From: Osedax fenrisi
Lineage: Eukaryota; Annelida; Polychaeta; Sabellida; Siboglinidae
NCBI GenBank assembly: GCA_964019155.1
Contig: OZ025239.1
Span: forward strand, 7,813,464-7,877,463
Reading direction: 5' to 3'
Length of the DNA: 64,000 nucleotides
The notes beneath the pieces were generated by a model, which worked only from the letters and a program-made list of their open reading frames with translations, did not search any database and had not been told where the DNA came from. How positions within the stretch are numbered: position 1 is the stretch's first letter; each line of letters starts with the position of its first letter. Shown here in pieces: positions 35,719 through 41,960 of this stretch. Made by a program: the position numbers and the translations under genes.

Positions 35719-37116
35719 GTATGCGCCAAGCACTCTTTACGTTACCGTTAATTAGTGTCGGTATCCTAGCCTAACCTAACCTAACCTAACCTAACCTAAC
35801 CTAACCTAACCTAACCTAACCTAACCTAACCTAACCTAACCTAACCTAACCTAACCTAACCTAACCTAACCTAACCTAACCTAACCTAACCTAACCTAAC
35901 TAACCTAACCTAACCTAACCTAACCTAACCTAACCTAACCTAACTAACCTAACATAACCTAACCCACACAGCGGCGTTATACTAGCTAACGTGGAGTTCT
36001 CTAGTCTGCGCGTGGAGTGCAAGAAGGGATCACGCTGGGTGGTACTTAGGAACGGGTTCGGCATCGGTGGCAAACACTGCGAACAAGTCAACGGACAGAT
36101 GTCCTTCCGTTCAGGGTTAGCCGCGTCCTACCGATATTAAATATGCGTATACGTATATATATATAACTGCCTGAGTGGCTCAGTGGCTAAGGCGTCAGAC
36201 ACACAAGCAGTAGGTCACGGGTTCGAACCTCGTCCGGACCATTAATTAATTTTATAAAATTGGTCTTAAAATATTATTTAGAAGTGATCTTATATAATTG
36301 TGTATAAATAAATGACCGGTTCTCGTTAAAACCACGGATGCCTTAACATGAGAGCGGTTTCGAAGAGACATAAGTGAAAACTTCATCTAAATTCCTGGAT
36401 GGGATGAAAGGACTCCACCAAATAAAAATAACAATATATAAGTAGGTAGATAACTATTCCTCGTCATGAGTGTGTGTATATATATAATTAAATCAGTGAA
36501 TAATATAAGGTTCGTATGCATCATACATATATATATACGTATAGTTAATTAAAAAAAATTGAAGTATACATATATTCTTAGAATTTCAATAGCTATAAAA
36601 TGCAATGTGTCCACAAAAACTTTTTTTTCTATGATCACCCTTAGTGTGCGCGTTGCGATGCGTATTAAGTTAATCGATATTATTAATATATTTCACGCGA
36701 TTTTTAATTACGTATACAACTTACAGCGGCGCACGTCGTGCATTATTATCATATTAATAATATCCCTACTTATGTTACAATAAATACATATTTGAAACTC
36801 TTATATTTAAGATATTAATAATCGTATACGATTAACTATAGTTATAACTATATATAGTTAATGATAATATTAATTAGTATTACGTATTAGTATTATGGAC
36901 GCGATCTGATGTATATTGTACACGCGTATACGCGTTCGTTTAAAGGTGTTTTATCCGCATTCACGCACTCTTAGATCCGATGATTTCTCGAGAAAAAGCA
37001 GAACGATAAAGGCCTCGTGTGCTTATACAGGGCAGACTAACGGAGCTCAATCGATGAACAGCAGTTTATTTTTATTGTTATTGTCCATTGTTTTCGTAAT
37101 GTTCGGTAAACAATAG
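17164..37116 (+). CDS. GH20 beta-N-acetylhexosaminidase (chitobiase type), 18 exons, 870 aa
   Basis: Predicted to release terminal N-acetylglucosamine or N-acetylgalactosamine from chitin oligomers or glycoconjugates. Exons: 17164-17280, 18841-19154, 24786-24972, 25494-25621, 26014-26135, 27583-27709, 28215-28320, 28827-29051, 30124-30257, 31186-31342, 31520-31604, 31919-32031, 32856-32960, 33045-33174, 33902-34074, 34876-34979, 35972-36115, 36975-37116. All junction phases agree and the total is 2,613 nt. Order: signal peptide (1-21), CHB_HEX (about 40-150), GH20b N-terminal domain (about 205-290), GH20 TIM barrel (about 310-725) with the catalytic Asp514-Glu515 pair in GGDEV, a C-terminal beta domain, and a hydrophobic tail (855-867). 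Length fits the family. Start: first of two adjacent ATGs; an in-frame TAG lies at 17152. Ends of exons 3, 4 and 18 are the least certain. Confidence 0.93.
17964..18177. mobile_element. 214-bp MITE in intron 1
   Basis: CACTGTATGTATCTAAAAA at the left and the reverse complement of the right end (CACTGTACGTATCAAAAAG) open inverted arms of about 60 bp, sharing GTAACTTAAATATGATATTG further in. The terminal CACTG is shared with other elements here, but the flanks are not TA (left ATGGCATT, right GATGTCAT). Confidence 0.75.
18601..18836. repeat. (CCA)n-rich low-complexity tract next to exon 2
   Basis: Imperfect CCA/CTA triplets fill the last 235 bp of intron 1, up to the GGTCAG acceptor at 18840. 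A duplicated CCACCCC-TCCATCAATACTAAACCAC phrase ends it. The proline-rich and glycine-rich frames across it come from the triplet and are not a gene. Confidence 0.85.
18841..19154 (+). CDS. hexosaminidase exon 2: CHB_HEX domain
   Basis: Residues 40-143 plus two bases. N-x-G-S-x-x-x-x-x-G-W-M-L-E-F, a V-E-H-V-N-G turn, F-R-L-P-A-G-G, and the MPNW end of the carbohydrate-binding fold are all visible. The donor CTG|GTTAGC splits the Trp codon, which exon 3 completes to read MPNWYVTS, the family consensus. This is why the GTTAGC donor was preferred over a GT 13 bases further on. Confidence 0.92.
19155..22371. other. intron 2, 5' part
   Basis: Noncoding. A TTTTTTTACAGTG-TA edge at 19256-19270 looks like one terminus of a CACTGT element. 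The phrase TACGCCGTACA is repeated at about 19273 and 19502, bracketing 230 bp, which could be an insertion duplication. A perfect palindrome ATCAAGGACATGTCCTTGAT lies at about 20493-20512, and a dense CTATAGTATAC palindromic patch at 21555-21660. 21905-22110 looks like decayed LINE 3' sequence on the minus strand. (TA)n runs occur near 20038, 20340 and 22338. Confidence 0.5.
20138..20232 (+). mobile_element. SINE 3' fragment, copy 3
   Basis: GCCTGGATGAAGAGAATCCA followed by AAAATAACAATAACAATAAT corresponds to the 3' body and tail of the SINE copies at 36166-36440 and 16484-16776. The tRNA head is missing (5' truncated) and the body is diverged. Confidence 0.6.
22372..24427 (+). mobile_element. 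5'-truncated CR1-like LINE in intron 2
   Basis: The insert starts inside the reverse transcriptase and runs through the 3' UTR to an (ATA)n tail at about 24413-24427, sense to the host gene. The 3' UTR is T-rich with a short poly-A run at 23990-24014. The last bases before the tail are CCTGGTGCAAACCTAAATCTG. The left boundary abuts a (TA)n run. Confidence 0.85.
22384..23434 (+). pseudogene. reverse transcriptase C-terminal part of the intronic LINE
   Basis: Open for about 350 codons with no internal stop. It shows GVRGIALNWIMSYL, then GVPQGTILGPILFLIYINDI (RT block), FADDTTLYF (catalytic FADD), FLGVIIDD and a C-terminal domain ending TWNKL...Y. The endonuclease and fingers are missing through 5' truncation, so the copy cannot act alone. 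FADDT together with PQGTILGP fits the CR1/Jockey side rather than the YADD elements elsewhere in the window. Confidence 0.9.
24482..24735. repeat. tandem repeat, 3 copies of about 80-100 bp
   Basis: The phrase AAACTATTATATGATACTAA followed by TAACGTATATTATACACACG and AATTTAGTATA occurs three times, separated by (TA)n of different lengths. This lies just before exon 3. Confidence 0.9.
24786..24972 (+). CDS. hexosaminidase exon 3
   Basis: Residues 144-206. Starts with the G that completes Trp (W-Y-V-T-S). Contains LDFVKDFTSVDSY and YSPFSALQRYDRN, matching the linker before the GH20b domain where relatives have D-x-V-x-D-F and Y-x-P-x-x-x-x-R-x-x-x-N. End placed at GAA|GTTTGT because phase 0 is needed by exon 4. 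Confidence 0.85.
25046..25228. mobile_element. CACTGT-type MITE fragment in intron 3
   Basis: The right edge TTTTTAACAGTG is followed by TA (25229-25230). The interior repeats GGGTAAATTACGCTAG and its inverse TAGTTTACCCT several times. No left terminus is visible, so it is truncated or decayed. Confidence 0.65.
25494..25621 (+). CDS. hexosaminidase exon 4
   Basis: Residues 207-248 plus two bases. Reads DFTPVIPSVKQYTLQEGW then SFEIEYLAS, matching the VIPTP-x-x-V-x-L and E-A-x-Y-L-A pattern of the GH20b domain. Acceptor AACAG. Donor placed at TAA|GTAGTA by phase; a stronger-looking GTAAGT four bases earlier would put exon 5 out of frame. Confidence 0.8.
26014..26135 (+). CDS. hexosaminidase exon 5: end of GH20b domain
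   Basis: Residues 249-289 plus one base. YSIDIAKKIVSIKS and GIFYAVQTLISL are the conserved Y-x-I-x-I and G-x-F-Y-A-x-Q-T-L elements. Acceptor CGTAG, donor AAG|GTTAGT. Confidence 0.9.
26630..26788. mobile_element. 159-bp MITE in intron 5
   Basis: Perfect inverted ends AAAGGGGTTTCACACCAACTC flank an AT-rich core that holds a second partial copy (AAAAGGGGTTTTACACC). Flanks are TTATT and TATAT; the target duplication is not clear. A related fragment, AGCGGGTTTCACACTAACGA, lies at 44691-44711. Confidence 0.85.
27429..27572. repeat. CACCGCACACAATAC minisatellite next to exon 6
   Basis: About seven imperfect copies of CACCGCACACAATACCGCACA-type units end about ten bases before the exon 6 acceptor AG (27581-27582). 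The sense strand is C/A-only for long stretches. Confidence 0.9.
27583..27709 (+). CDS. hexosaminidase exon 6: start of TIM barrel
   Basis: Residues 290-331 plus two bases. Contains IEDGPRFAYRGLMMDIVRNF, the hallmark beta-1 segment (D-x-P-R-F-x-Y-R-G-x-x-x-D-x-x-R-N-F) with the substrate-binding Arg. Donor GAC|GTCAGT. Confidence 0.95.
28215..28320 (+). CDS. hexosaminidase exon 7
   Basis: Residues 332-367. LVELMGRYKLN then LHLHLGDDEAWRLEI, the family's K-x-N-x-x-H-x-H-L-x-D-D-E-x-W-R strand. Acceptor GTAG, donor AAG|GTTCCT. Confidence 0.95.
28474..28625. mobile_element. possible pogo/Tigger-like MITE fragment
   Basis: GTCAACTCTCGATATATCAG next to a (TA)n run resembles the CTCGATTAA-type termini of pogo/Tigger elements. 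The far end (ATGCGATATCTCGG at 28579-28592) is only loosely inverted to it. Weak call. Confidence 0.3.
28827..29051 (+). CDS. hexosaminidase exon 8
   Basis: Residues 368-442. YGAKVC...EECLSP, LTSVQYRQLLEYARDRHV and VTIIPEFDMPGHSRAAI. The E-x-D-M-P-G-H segment lines the active site in GH20 enzymes. Acceptor AACAG, donor CAG|GTTTGC. Confidence 0.96.
29052..29840. other. intron 8, 5' part
   Basis: AT-rich noncoding sequence with a C10 run near 29190 and a (TA)n run near 29680-29712. Nothing else recognised. Confidence 0.6.
29841..30080. repeat. 30-bp minisatellite, 8 copies, in intron 8
   Basis: Eight nearly identical 30-bp units starting GGTGGCATGTCCTCGAAGGA. Each holds the palindrome TCCTTCGAGGA/TCCTCGAAGGA. 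One copy has a G-to-A change. It ends 43 bp before exon 9. Period 30 keeps frames open on both strands (M-S-S-K-D-A-Y-L-G and P-P-K-Y-A-S-F-E-D-M), which I do not read as exons because exons 8 and 9 join in phase without it. Confidence 0.95.
30124..30257 (+). CDS. hexosaminidase exon 9
   Basis: Residues 443-486 plus two bases. DYDLVEPVDPSEYSSVQMF then NDNAMNPCLTTTY, the conserved loop carrying the D-N-A-x-N-P-C motif. Acceptor TTTCAG. The donor CGA|GTTAGA gives the phase-2 end needed by exon 10; GAC|GTGATG would not. Confidence 0.92.
30258..31185. other. intron 9
   Basis: AT-rich with no repeat or open frame that I recognise. Confidence 0.6.
31186..31342 (+). CDS. hexosaminidase exon 10: catalytic Asp-Glu
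   Basis: Residues 487-539. FNFGGDEVAHGAW carries Asp514-Glu515, the substrate-assisted catalytic pair of GH20 (Glu as acid/base, Asp orienting the acetamido group). Acceptor ATCAG, donor AAG|GTATAT, phase 0. Confidence 0.97.
31520..31604 (+). CDS. hexosaminidase exon 11
   Basis: Residues 540-567 plus one base. VVLYAWEDAFM supplies a barrel strand with a substrate-pocket Trp. Acceptor TATAG directly follows a (TA)n run; donor CAG|GTCAGT. Confidence 0.9.
31919..32031 (+). CDS. hexosaminidase exon 12
   Basis: Residues 568-605. TTVVTWQNIWEWGG then YVLANKGFK matches the V-x-x-W-x-N-x-W-x-W-G strand. Acceptor AACAG, donor AAA|GTTCGT. Confidence 0.93.
32524..32766. mobile_element. long-arm MITE in intron 12
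   Basis: TTAAGGGTGTATCCCACTAC at the left and the reverse complement of the right end (TTAAAGGGGGTATCCCACTAC) start arms of about 100 bp sharing CAGTATTTCC and AATAATGTTCGGAAATG. The TTAA-like outer bases with GGG recall piggyBac-type MITEs, but the right flank is imperfect. Confidence 0.85.
32856..32960 (+). CDS. hexosaminidase exon 13
   Basis: Residues 606-640. ATHLYFDHPQEPDPEERG then FYWATRF, the H-x-Y-x-D-x-P-x-E-P-x-x-x-x-R-G-x-Y-W-A block with the active-site Tyr and Asp. Acceptor ATAG, donor AAG|GTTTAA. Confidence 0.96.
32966..33044. repeat. (CTA)n tract forming the exon 14 acceptor
   Basis: An interrupted ACT/CTA array fills intron 13, which is only 84 bp long. Its last unit, CTAG, is itself the 3' splice site. 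Confidence 0.9.
33045..33174 (+). CDS. hexosaminidase exon 14
   Basis: Residues 641-683 plus one base. VFTFKPDDIYSNIHDTRFG then two cysteines in KFCEENDC. Open and in phase with both neighbours (donor TAG|GTATGT). It corresponds to the variable loop between the last barrel strands. Confidence 0.88.
33902..34074 (+). CDS. hexosaminidase exon 15: last barrel strand
   Basis: Residues 684-741. GIQANLWSETVRT and MLWPRVFALAERAWH are the GH20 signature closing the barrel, with the catalytic-pocket Trp and Glu. Acceptor TATAG, donor TTG|GTAAAT. Confidence 0.97.
34876..34979 (+). CDS. hexosaminidase exon 16
   Basis: Residues 742-775 plus two bases. IEFRIPPPGV starts the C-terminal beta domain, where relatives read Y-R-V-P-x-P-G. 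Donor ATT|GTAAGT, phase 2. Reading straight through would hit TAA at once. Confidence 0.9.
34980..35767. other. intron 16, 5' part
   Basis: AT-rich noncoding sequence with a (TA)n run near 35665-35715. No gene or named repeat recognised. Confidence 0.6.
35768..35965. repeat. interstitial (CCTAA)n, TTAGG-type, in intron 16
   Basis: About 38 tandem CCTAA units, with occasional CTAA slips near 35899 and 35943, end 6 bp before the exon 17 acceptor. The complementary strand reads (TTAGG)n, the arthropod-type telomere repeat. Both flanks are intron sequence of an ordinary gene, so it is not a chromosome end. Confidence 0.97.
35972..36115 (+). CDS. hexosaminidase exon 17
   Basis: Residues 776-823 plus two bases. 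GVILANVEFSSLRVEC then SRWVVLRNGFGIGGKHC, matching the A-N-x-x-x-x-x-x-x-x-E-x-S strand of the C-terminal domain but poorer in consensus than the barrel. Acceptor CACAG, donor AGG|GTTAGC. Confidence 0.83.
36166..36440 (+). mobile_element. tRNA-derived SINE, copy 2, in intron 17
   Basis: Head ACTGCCTGAGTGGCTCAGTG with an A box (TGGCTCAGTGGCTAAGG), the B box GGGTTCGAACC and a tRNA-like end CCGGACCA, then the same body and AAATAAAAATAACAATA tail as the copy at 16484-16776. Sense to the host gene. Full length, about 275 bp. Confidence 0.9.
36975..37116 (+). CDS. hexosaminidase exon 18: C-terminus with hydrophobic tail
   Basis: Residues 824-870 and stop. SDDFSRKSRTIKA fits the R-T-R-S-x-D-G-x-x-x-S-R end of GH20 proteins. 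A polar linker with small residues (N846-G847-A848) and a 13-residue hydrophobic run LFLLLLSIVFVMF follow, then GKQ. The acceptor CTTAG was chosen by phase. The tail resembles a GPI-attachment signal. Confidence 0.7.
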
Positions 37117-37881
37117 TGACAATCGTTTGTGGAACTTCGAATAATTATGTATTCGTGTTTTAGTTCATATTTAATAATAATTAATATTTAGTTAATTATA
37201 ATTATGTAGAAATCATATATAATATAGCTTGCTAATTTATTAAATTCATTGCAATTCATATTACTATTATTGTTTTACTATTATTTAATATAATTGATTA
37301 TATGTATTTAGACGGGAGTATATTATTAGTAATGCATTATTTAAACTATATATGGTATTGATTCAAAACTTTAATAATAAATTAAGTTTTATATATTATT
37401 TTAATGAATTATTATATTATTTATACATTATTTAAATTATATATTAATATATATATATTAAATCAGATATTAAAAAAAATAAAATATTCATAGAAAAGTT
37501 AATATTTATTAATATGTATATATAATACCTATGTATATATATAATATATATATATTACATATATATCATTTAGTTAAAAATATAATTAATAACTCAATTA
37601 AACTATTAATTAAATGCGATCTTGTTAGGGAATATGTGATGAACATAACATGTTTGATTTACGTGTCGACTATACGCTTAACTATATAGGATATGAACAC
37701 AAGGATAAGATAAATAAGTTAATTGTGAAATTATTGATAGCACTTAATTATTTATCTTTTAGAAACGTGCGATCTACGACGTATATAAATAATACAATGT
37801 ACAATGGACATACTTACTATATATTCTACGAATTATTGTATGTTAAAATCGGTGAATAAACAAACAAACACACACACACAC

Positions 37882-37914
<33 letters not shown>

Positions 37915-38970
37915 AATTAATGGATAAATAGAAGTACATATACGTATATATATATATACATATTTGGTCGGCCGTAATTTAACTAACGGGATTGATGCGA
38001 ACAACCTATAACGTTAGAGCCGTAGTATTGATGCGGTTATCAGGACGTGCCACTGAATAGGGCAAGAGCTTTGTTTCTCAGTATTCTGTGTCAGATTTCC
38101 TGACAATTGTGTTCGACGGTCGGCTATCTTAATAATACCAGATACTCGATACCACATTTATAAAACTATATAGGCGATACTATAATATAAGCATAGGTTA
38201 CCTAATATATACATATAACAAATTATTAAATGAATATAAAAGATATTACATCAAATTTAAAAATAAATAAATATATATACTAATTGAATGATATATATAT
38301 ATATGCTATCATAACTAGGCCTATATGACCATAACTAGGCCATAACTAACCTATATCACAGTGTTATGTTTAATATGCTATACTAATTTGAAATACATGG
38401 TGTACTACTGAACTGGTTTAGGTATAACTATATGGTTTATTAGATCAGGATGCTCGTCTCGATATATCCTACATTTAAATATCTCCTATCATTACAAATA
38501 AATTGTCGCGGTTTTCCGAAAACTTCTGTTTTAGGACTTATTTTAAATCTATATTTTACTATAGAACACATAATTGTTAAATATAAGCACATAACATATA
38601 TTTTATATTTTGTTAATCTCTAATTTGTTCTAATAATTTTATTATTATTAATATTCATTGATAATATGTCATATGACACTTGCTCTTCTTAACTTTAACT
38701 TCCTGTTATAAATAAATATATTACTAACCATTATCGTCTTATTAAATATATACAATATAGATCATCAAGAATTGTTATAATGAGATTATAATTTATAACA
38801 TGCAAAATCAGGACAGCGATGTAATATTGAGTCTTTATTTATATTTAAATGTTTATATATAATATCGATATAAAAACATTTTCTTTACATAGGTCATAAT
38901 CGAATATAATTATATATATATGTATATACTTTACCTTACTAGGTCGAGCTTGCTCGGATATTCATGACAT
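37117..38970. other. intergenic region downstream of the hexosaminidase gene
   Basis: AT-rich. A GC-richer island at 37975-38120 (GGTCGGCCGTAATTTAAC and following) shows no frame or RNA that I recognise. AATAAA-type signals occur near 37374 and 37854. No repeat family identified. Confidence 0.5.
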
Positions 38971-38974
38971 CTTT

Positions 38975-39515
38975 TTATCCACTATTCTCGGTTATCCATG
39001 GCGTTCGGAATCTCGCTGGGTATGCAGAGGGTATCATCAACCAGTTTATCTATGTACGTTTTCCGTAGTCTACCTTTACCACGCGTTCCATGACTAGGAT
39101 GCCGAAGTATAACGTCTGCTACCATTTCGCGTGTTTCGCGCGTCAGAGGTGGCCGCTGAAACGTAGTCTTTGGCGTCGTATCGTTGTACTTAACCTCGGA
39201 GTATTTCCATACAGATCCTTTATTGTCGAATGATCTTTTGTTCAAGGCTACTCTCAGCATTCTGTTTATATCTGAGCTTTTTTCTAAAGAGTTTGTAAGT
39301 GTCCAAATTGTTGCTCCGTATACAGACTATTCGGTAGCTCTAAACAAATTTCTTTTTAGATTATTAGCAATTTTATATTTTCAAATTGTGTTCATTGCAT
39401 TTAATGCTGCCCAGCATTTTGCGAGTCTTCTTTTGATATATGTTTAAGTAGAAGAGACGTAACTGCCTAGATATTTGAAAACGTTACATTTTTTATTTGT
39501 ATTCCACTTATATTT

Positions 39516-39516
<1 letters not shown>
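38975..39516 (-). pseudogene. RTE-like LINE C-terminal fragment
   Basis: The minus strand reads VFKYLGSYVSS, then KRNLFRATE...VYGATIWTLT, then HGTRGKGRLRKTYIDKLVDD and a NAMDNRE-x-W end. This is the post-RT region of RTE-type elements (F-K-Y-L-G-S, Y-G-A-E-x-W, G-R-x-x-x-T-Y-I-D-x-L, M-x-D-R-x-x-W). Several in-frame stops. The 5' side is cut at the (TAG)n tract. Confidence 0.75.

Positions 39517-39560
<44 letters not shown>
39517..39560. repeat. (TAG)n microsatellite
   Basis: Fourteen uninterrupted GTA units abutting the truncated edge of the RTE fragment. Confidence 0.95.
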
Positions 39561-39800
39561 TATTTACATTTTAGGATTAAAATTAATCGAAATTGTTAAT
39601 AAATAACCAATAATTTTCTCGCATTTTAATTTTTTTTTTAGTTTTTGTGTAAATAAAATATACGAATATTAAAATTGCTAATAAATAAAATCACTTAATT
39701 GATTGCCTAATTACTTTAAAGCACCGATATCGCAATTGAAATATAATACCAATCATAAATACAAATAAATACAAATAACTAACCAGCTTCATACAACAAG

Positions 39801-40874
39801 ATGGTAAACAACGTAAACAGAAGATGCAAGAAAATGTCAAAAGTACCAATTTTTAATTCACGTACAATGAAAAAGAACATATGCAAGAGGGCCTCAGTTA
39901 AGAAAACATCCTCAAAGAGAGTGGCGTCTAAAAGACGTTCAATTAATATGAAGCCAAAGAAAGCAAGAAAATCTTTAAAATCTCGAAGCAGTTCATCTAT
40001 TAGACGTGTACAGAAGAAGAGAGTGGCGTCTAAAAGACGTTCAGTTATAAGGAAGCCTACGAAAGCAAGAAAATCCTCAAAATCTCGAAGAAGGTCATCT
40101 ATTAGATGTGTACAGAAGAAGAGAGTGGCGTCTAAAAGACGTTCAGTTATCAGGAAGCCAACGAAAGCGAGAAAATCCTCAAAATCTCGAAGCAAATCAT
40201 CTATTAGATGTGTACAGAAGAAGAGGGTGGCGTCTAAAAGACGTTCAGTTATCAGGAAGCCAACGAAAGCGAGAAAATCCTCAAAATCTCGAAGCAAATC
40301 ATCTATTAGATGTGTACAGAAGAAGAGGGTGGCGTCTAAAAGACGTTCAGTTATCAGGAAGCCAAAGAAAGCGAGAAAATCCTCAAAATCTCGAAGCAGA
40401 TCATCTATTAGACGTGTACAGAAGAAGAGAGTGGCGTCTAAAAGACGTTCAGTTATAAGGAAGCCAACGAAAGCAAGAAAATCCTCAAAATCTCGAAGCA
40501 GGTCATCTATTAGATGTGTACAGAAGAAGAGATTGGCGTCTAAAAGACGTTCAGTTATCAGGAAGCGAACGAAAACGAGAAAAACCTCAAAATCTCGAAG
40601 CAGATCATCTATTAGACGTGTACAGAAGAAGAGAGTGGCGTCTAAGAGACGTTCAGTTAATAGGAAGTCAAAGAAAGCAAGAAAATCCTCAAAATCTCGA
40701 AGCAGGTCATCTATTAGATGTGTACAGAAGAAGATAGTGGCGTCTAAAAGACGTTCAGTTATCAGGAAGCCAAAGAAAGCAAGAAAATCATTAAAGTCTC
40801 GAAGCCGGTCATCTATTAGACGTGTACAAAAGAACAGAGTTGCGTTTAAGAAATGTCTTAGACGCAGGTCTTAA
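39801..40874 (+). CDS. Lys/Arg/Ser-rich protein with nine 34-aa repeats, sperm-nuclear-basic-protein-like
   Basis: A single-exon frame of 357 aa. After about 30 unique residues (with K-K-N-I-C-K-R) come nine consecutive 34-residue units on the plan KKRVASKRRSVIRKP, TKARKSSKSRSR, SSIR(R/C)VQ, then a short basic end KKCLRRRS. There are almost no acidic residues. The R/C position switches between CGT and TGT. The start has good context (A at -3, G at +4) and a TATAAT lies about 55 bp upstream. An AATAAA follows 141 nt after the stop. Composition fits a DNA-compacting protein of the protamine-like or H1-like sperm class, but no histone fold is visible and the call is inference. Flanking RTE fragments run on the other strand. 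Frames in other registers are by-products of the 102-bp period. Confidence 0.75.
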   Translation: MVNNVNRRCKKMSKVPIFNSRTMKKNICKRASVKKTSSKRVASKRRSINMKPKKARKSLKSRSSSSIRRVQKKRVASKRRSVIRKPTKARKSSKSRRRSSIRCVQKKRVASKRRSVIRKPTKARKSSKSRSKSSIRCVQKKRVASKRRSVIRKPTKARKSSKSRSKSSIRCVQKKRVASKRRSVIRKPKKARKSSKSRSRSSIRRVQKKRVASKRRSVIRKPTKARKSSKSRSRSSIRCVQKKRLASKRRSVIRKRTKTRKTSKSRSRSSIRRVQKKRVASKRRSVNRKSKKARKSSKSRSRSSIRCVQKKIVASKRRSVIRKPKKARKSLKSRSRSSIRRVQKNRVAFKKCLRRRS

Positions 40875-40890
40875 GTTGCGGAATAGGGAA

Positions 40891-40994
40891 TTCGCTTAAT
40901 AATATACTTGTACAGCATGGTTTAGGGTAACTCGCGTTGATGTCCAGATCAAATACTGTTACCCTAACGAAATGGCGATAAAGTGTTAAGCGAA
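40891..40994 (+). promoter_or_regulatory. nested hairpin downstream of the basic repeat gene
   Basis: The outer stem TTCGCTTAA (40891-40899) pairs with TTAAGCGAA (40986-40994). The inner stem TTAGGGTAAC (40922-40931) pairs with GTTACCCTAA (40958-40967) around a 26-nt loop. It starts 17 nt after the stop codon and ends 20 nt before the poly(A) signal, so it would be in the 3' UTR. It is much larger than the canonical histone stem-loop. Confidence 0.7.
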
Positions 40995-41014
40995 ACTTAG
41001 GTAAATGTTTATTC

Positions 41015-41020
41015 AATAAA
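41015..41020 (+). terminator. poly(A) signal AATAAA
   Basis: Canonical hexamer 141 nt after the stop codon of the basic repeat gene and just after its 3' hairpin. It is the first AATAAA downstream. Confidence 0.6.
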
Positions 41021-41066
41021 TATATTTACCAAATTGTCGTTTATTATTATTATTATATACTAATAC

Positions 41067-41410
<344 letters not shown>

Positions 41411-41960
41411 TTAACAACTACTTCTACTACTGCTATTACTAATATTACTTTTGATAATTAACAAATACAATTTATAACTATAATTTTCATTTTATTTTAA
41501 CTATGAAATACAAAATATAATATAATGTTTTAAGTACCGATGCACTTAAGAGTTGACGTATGATTGACATATATTTCACGCGGGATATCTATTATACGGT
41601 TAATATAGTGTATAATTATAATAGGTATAGTTAATATATTTCGTGATATATAATGTTATATATTGTCCAATGTTATTACTTGGATGCACTGATTTGGTAT
41701 TGATAAATTATTATAAATTATTCTTAAGAATGAGTAATCTTTTAATTAAGTTTAAATAGAGTTTTCAGTAATTTAAATATATTATTATTCTTCAATAGAA
41801 CTATAAATATATATATATATTTGTATTACAAAATAAATAAAATAAATTATAATTTGACGTAAAAACTAAATTCTTTAAATTTATTGAATTATAAATTTCA
41901 TAATATTACATATATAAATATATAGAATAGAGCGTTCATTATTTCACCAGTTAATTTAAT
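41411..41960. other. intergenic, AT-rich
   Basis: No gene or repeat recognised apart from short (TA)n and degenerate CTA triplets. Confidence 0.55.

Noticed and set aside
35768..35965. True telomere or chromosome end
   Set aside because: The repeat is inside intron 16 and the gene continues in phase on both sides.
16708..36242. Functional tRNA genes at 16708-16776 and 36166-36242
   Set aside because: Both are followed by the same body and AT-rich tail, which marks SINE heads rather than tRNA genes.
39779..40737. Antisense and +1-frame proteins overlapping the basic repeat gene
   Set aside because: They arise from the 102-bp period. Only the Lys/Arg/Ser frame has unique N- and C-termini, a good start and a poly(A) signal.
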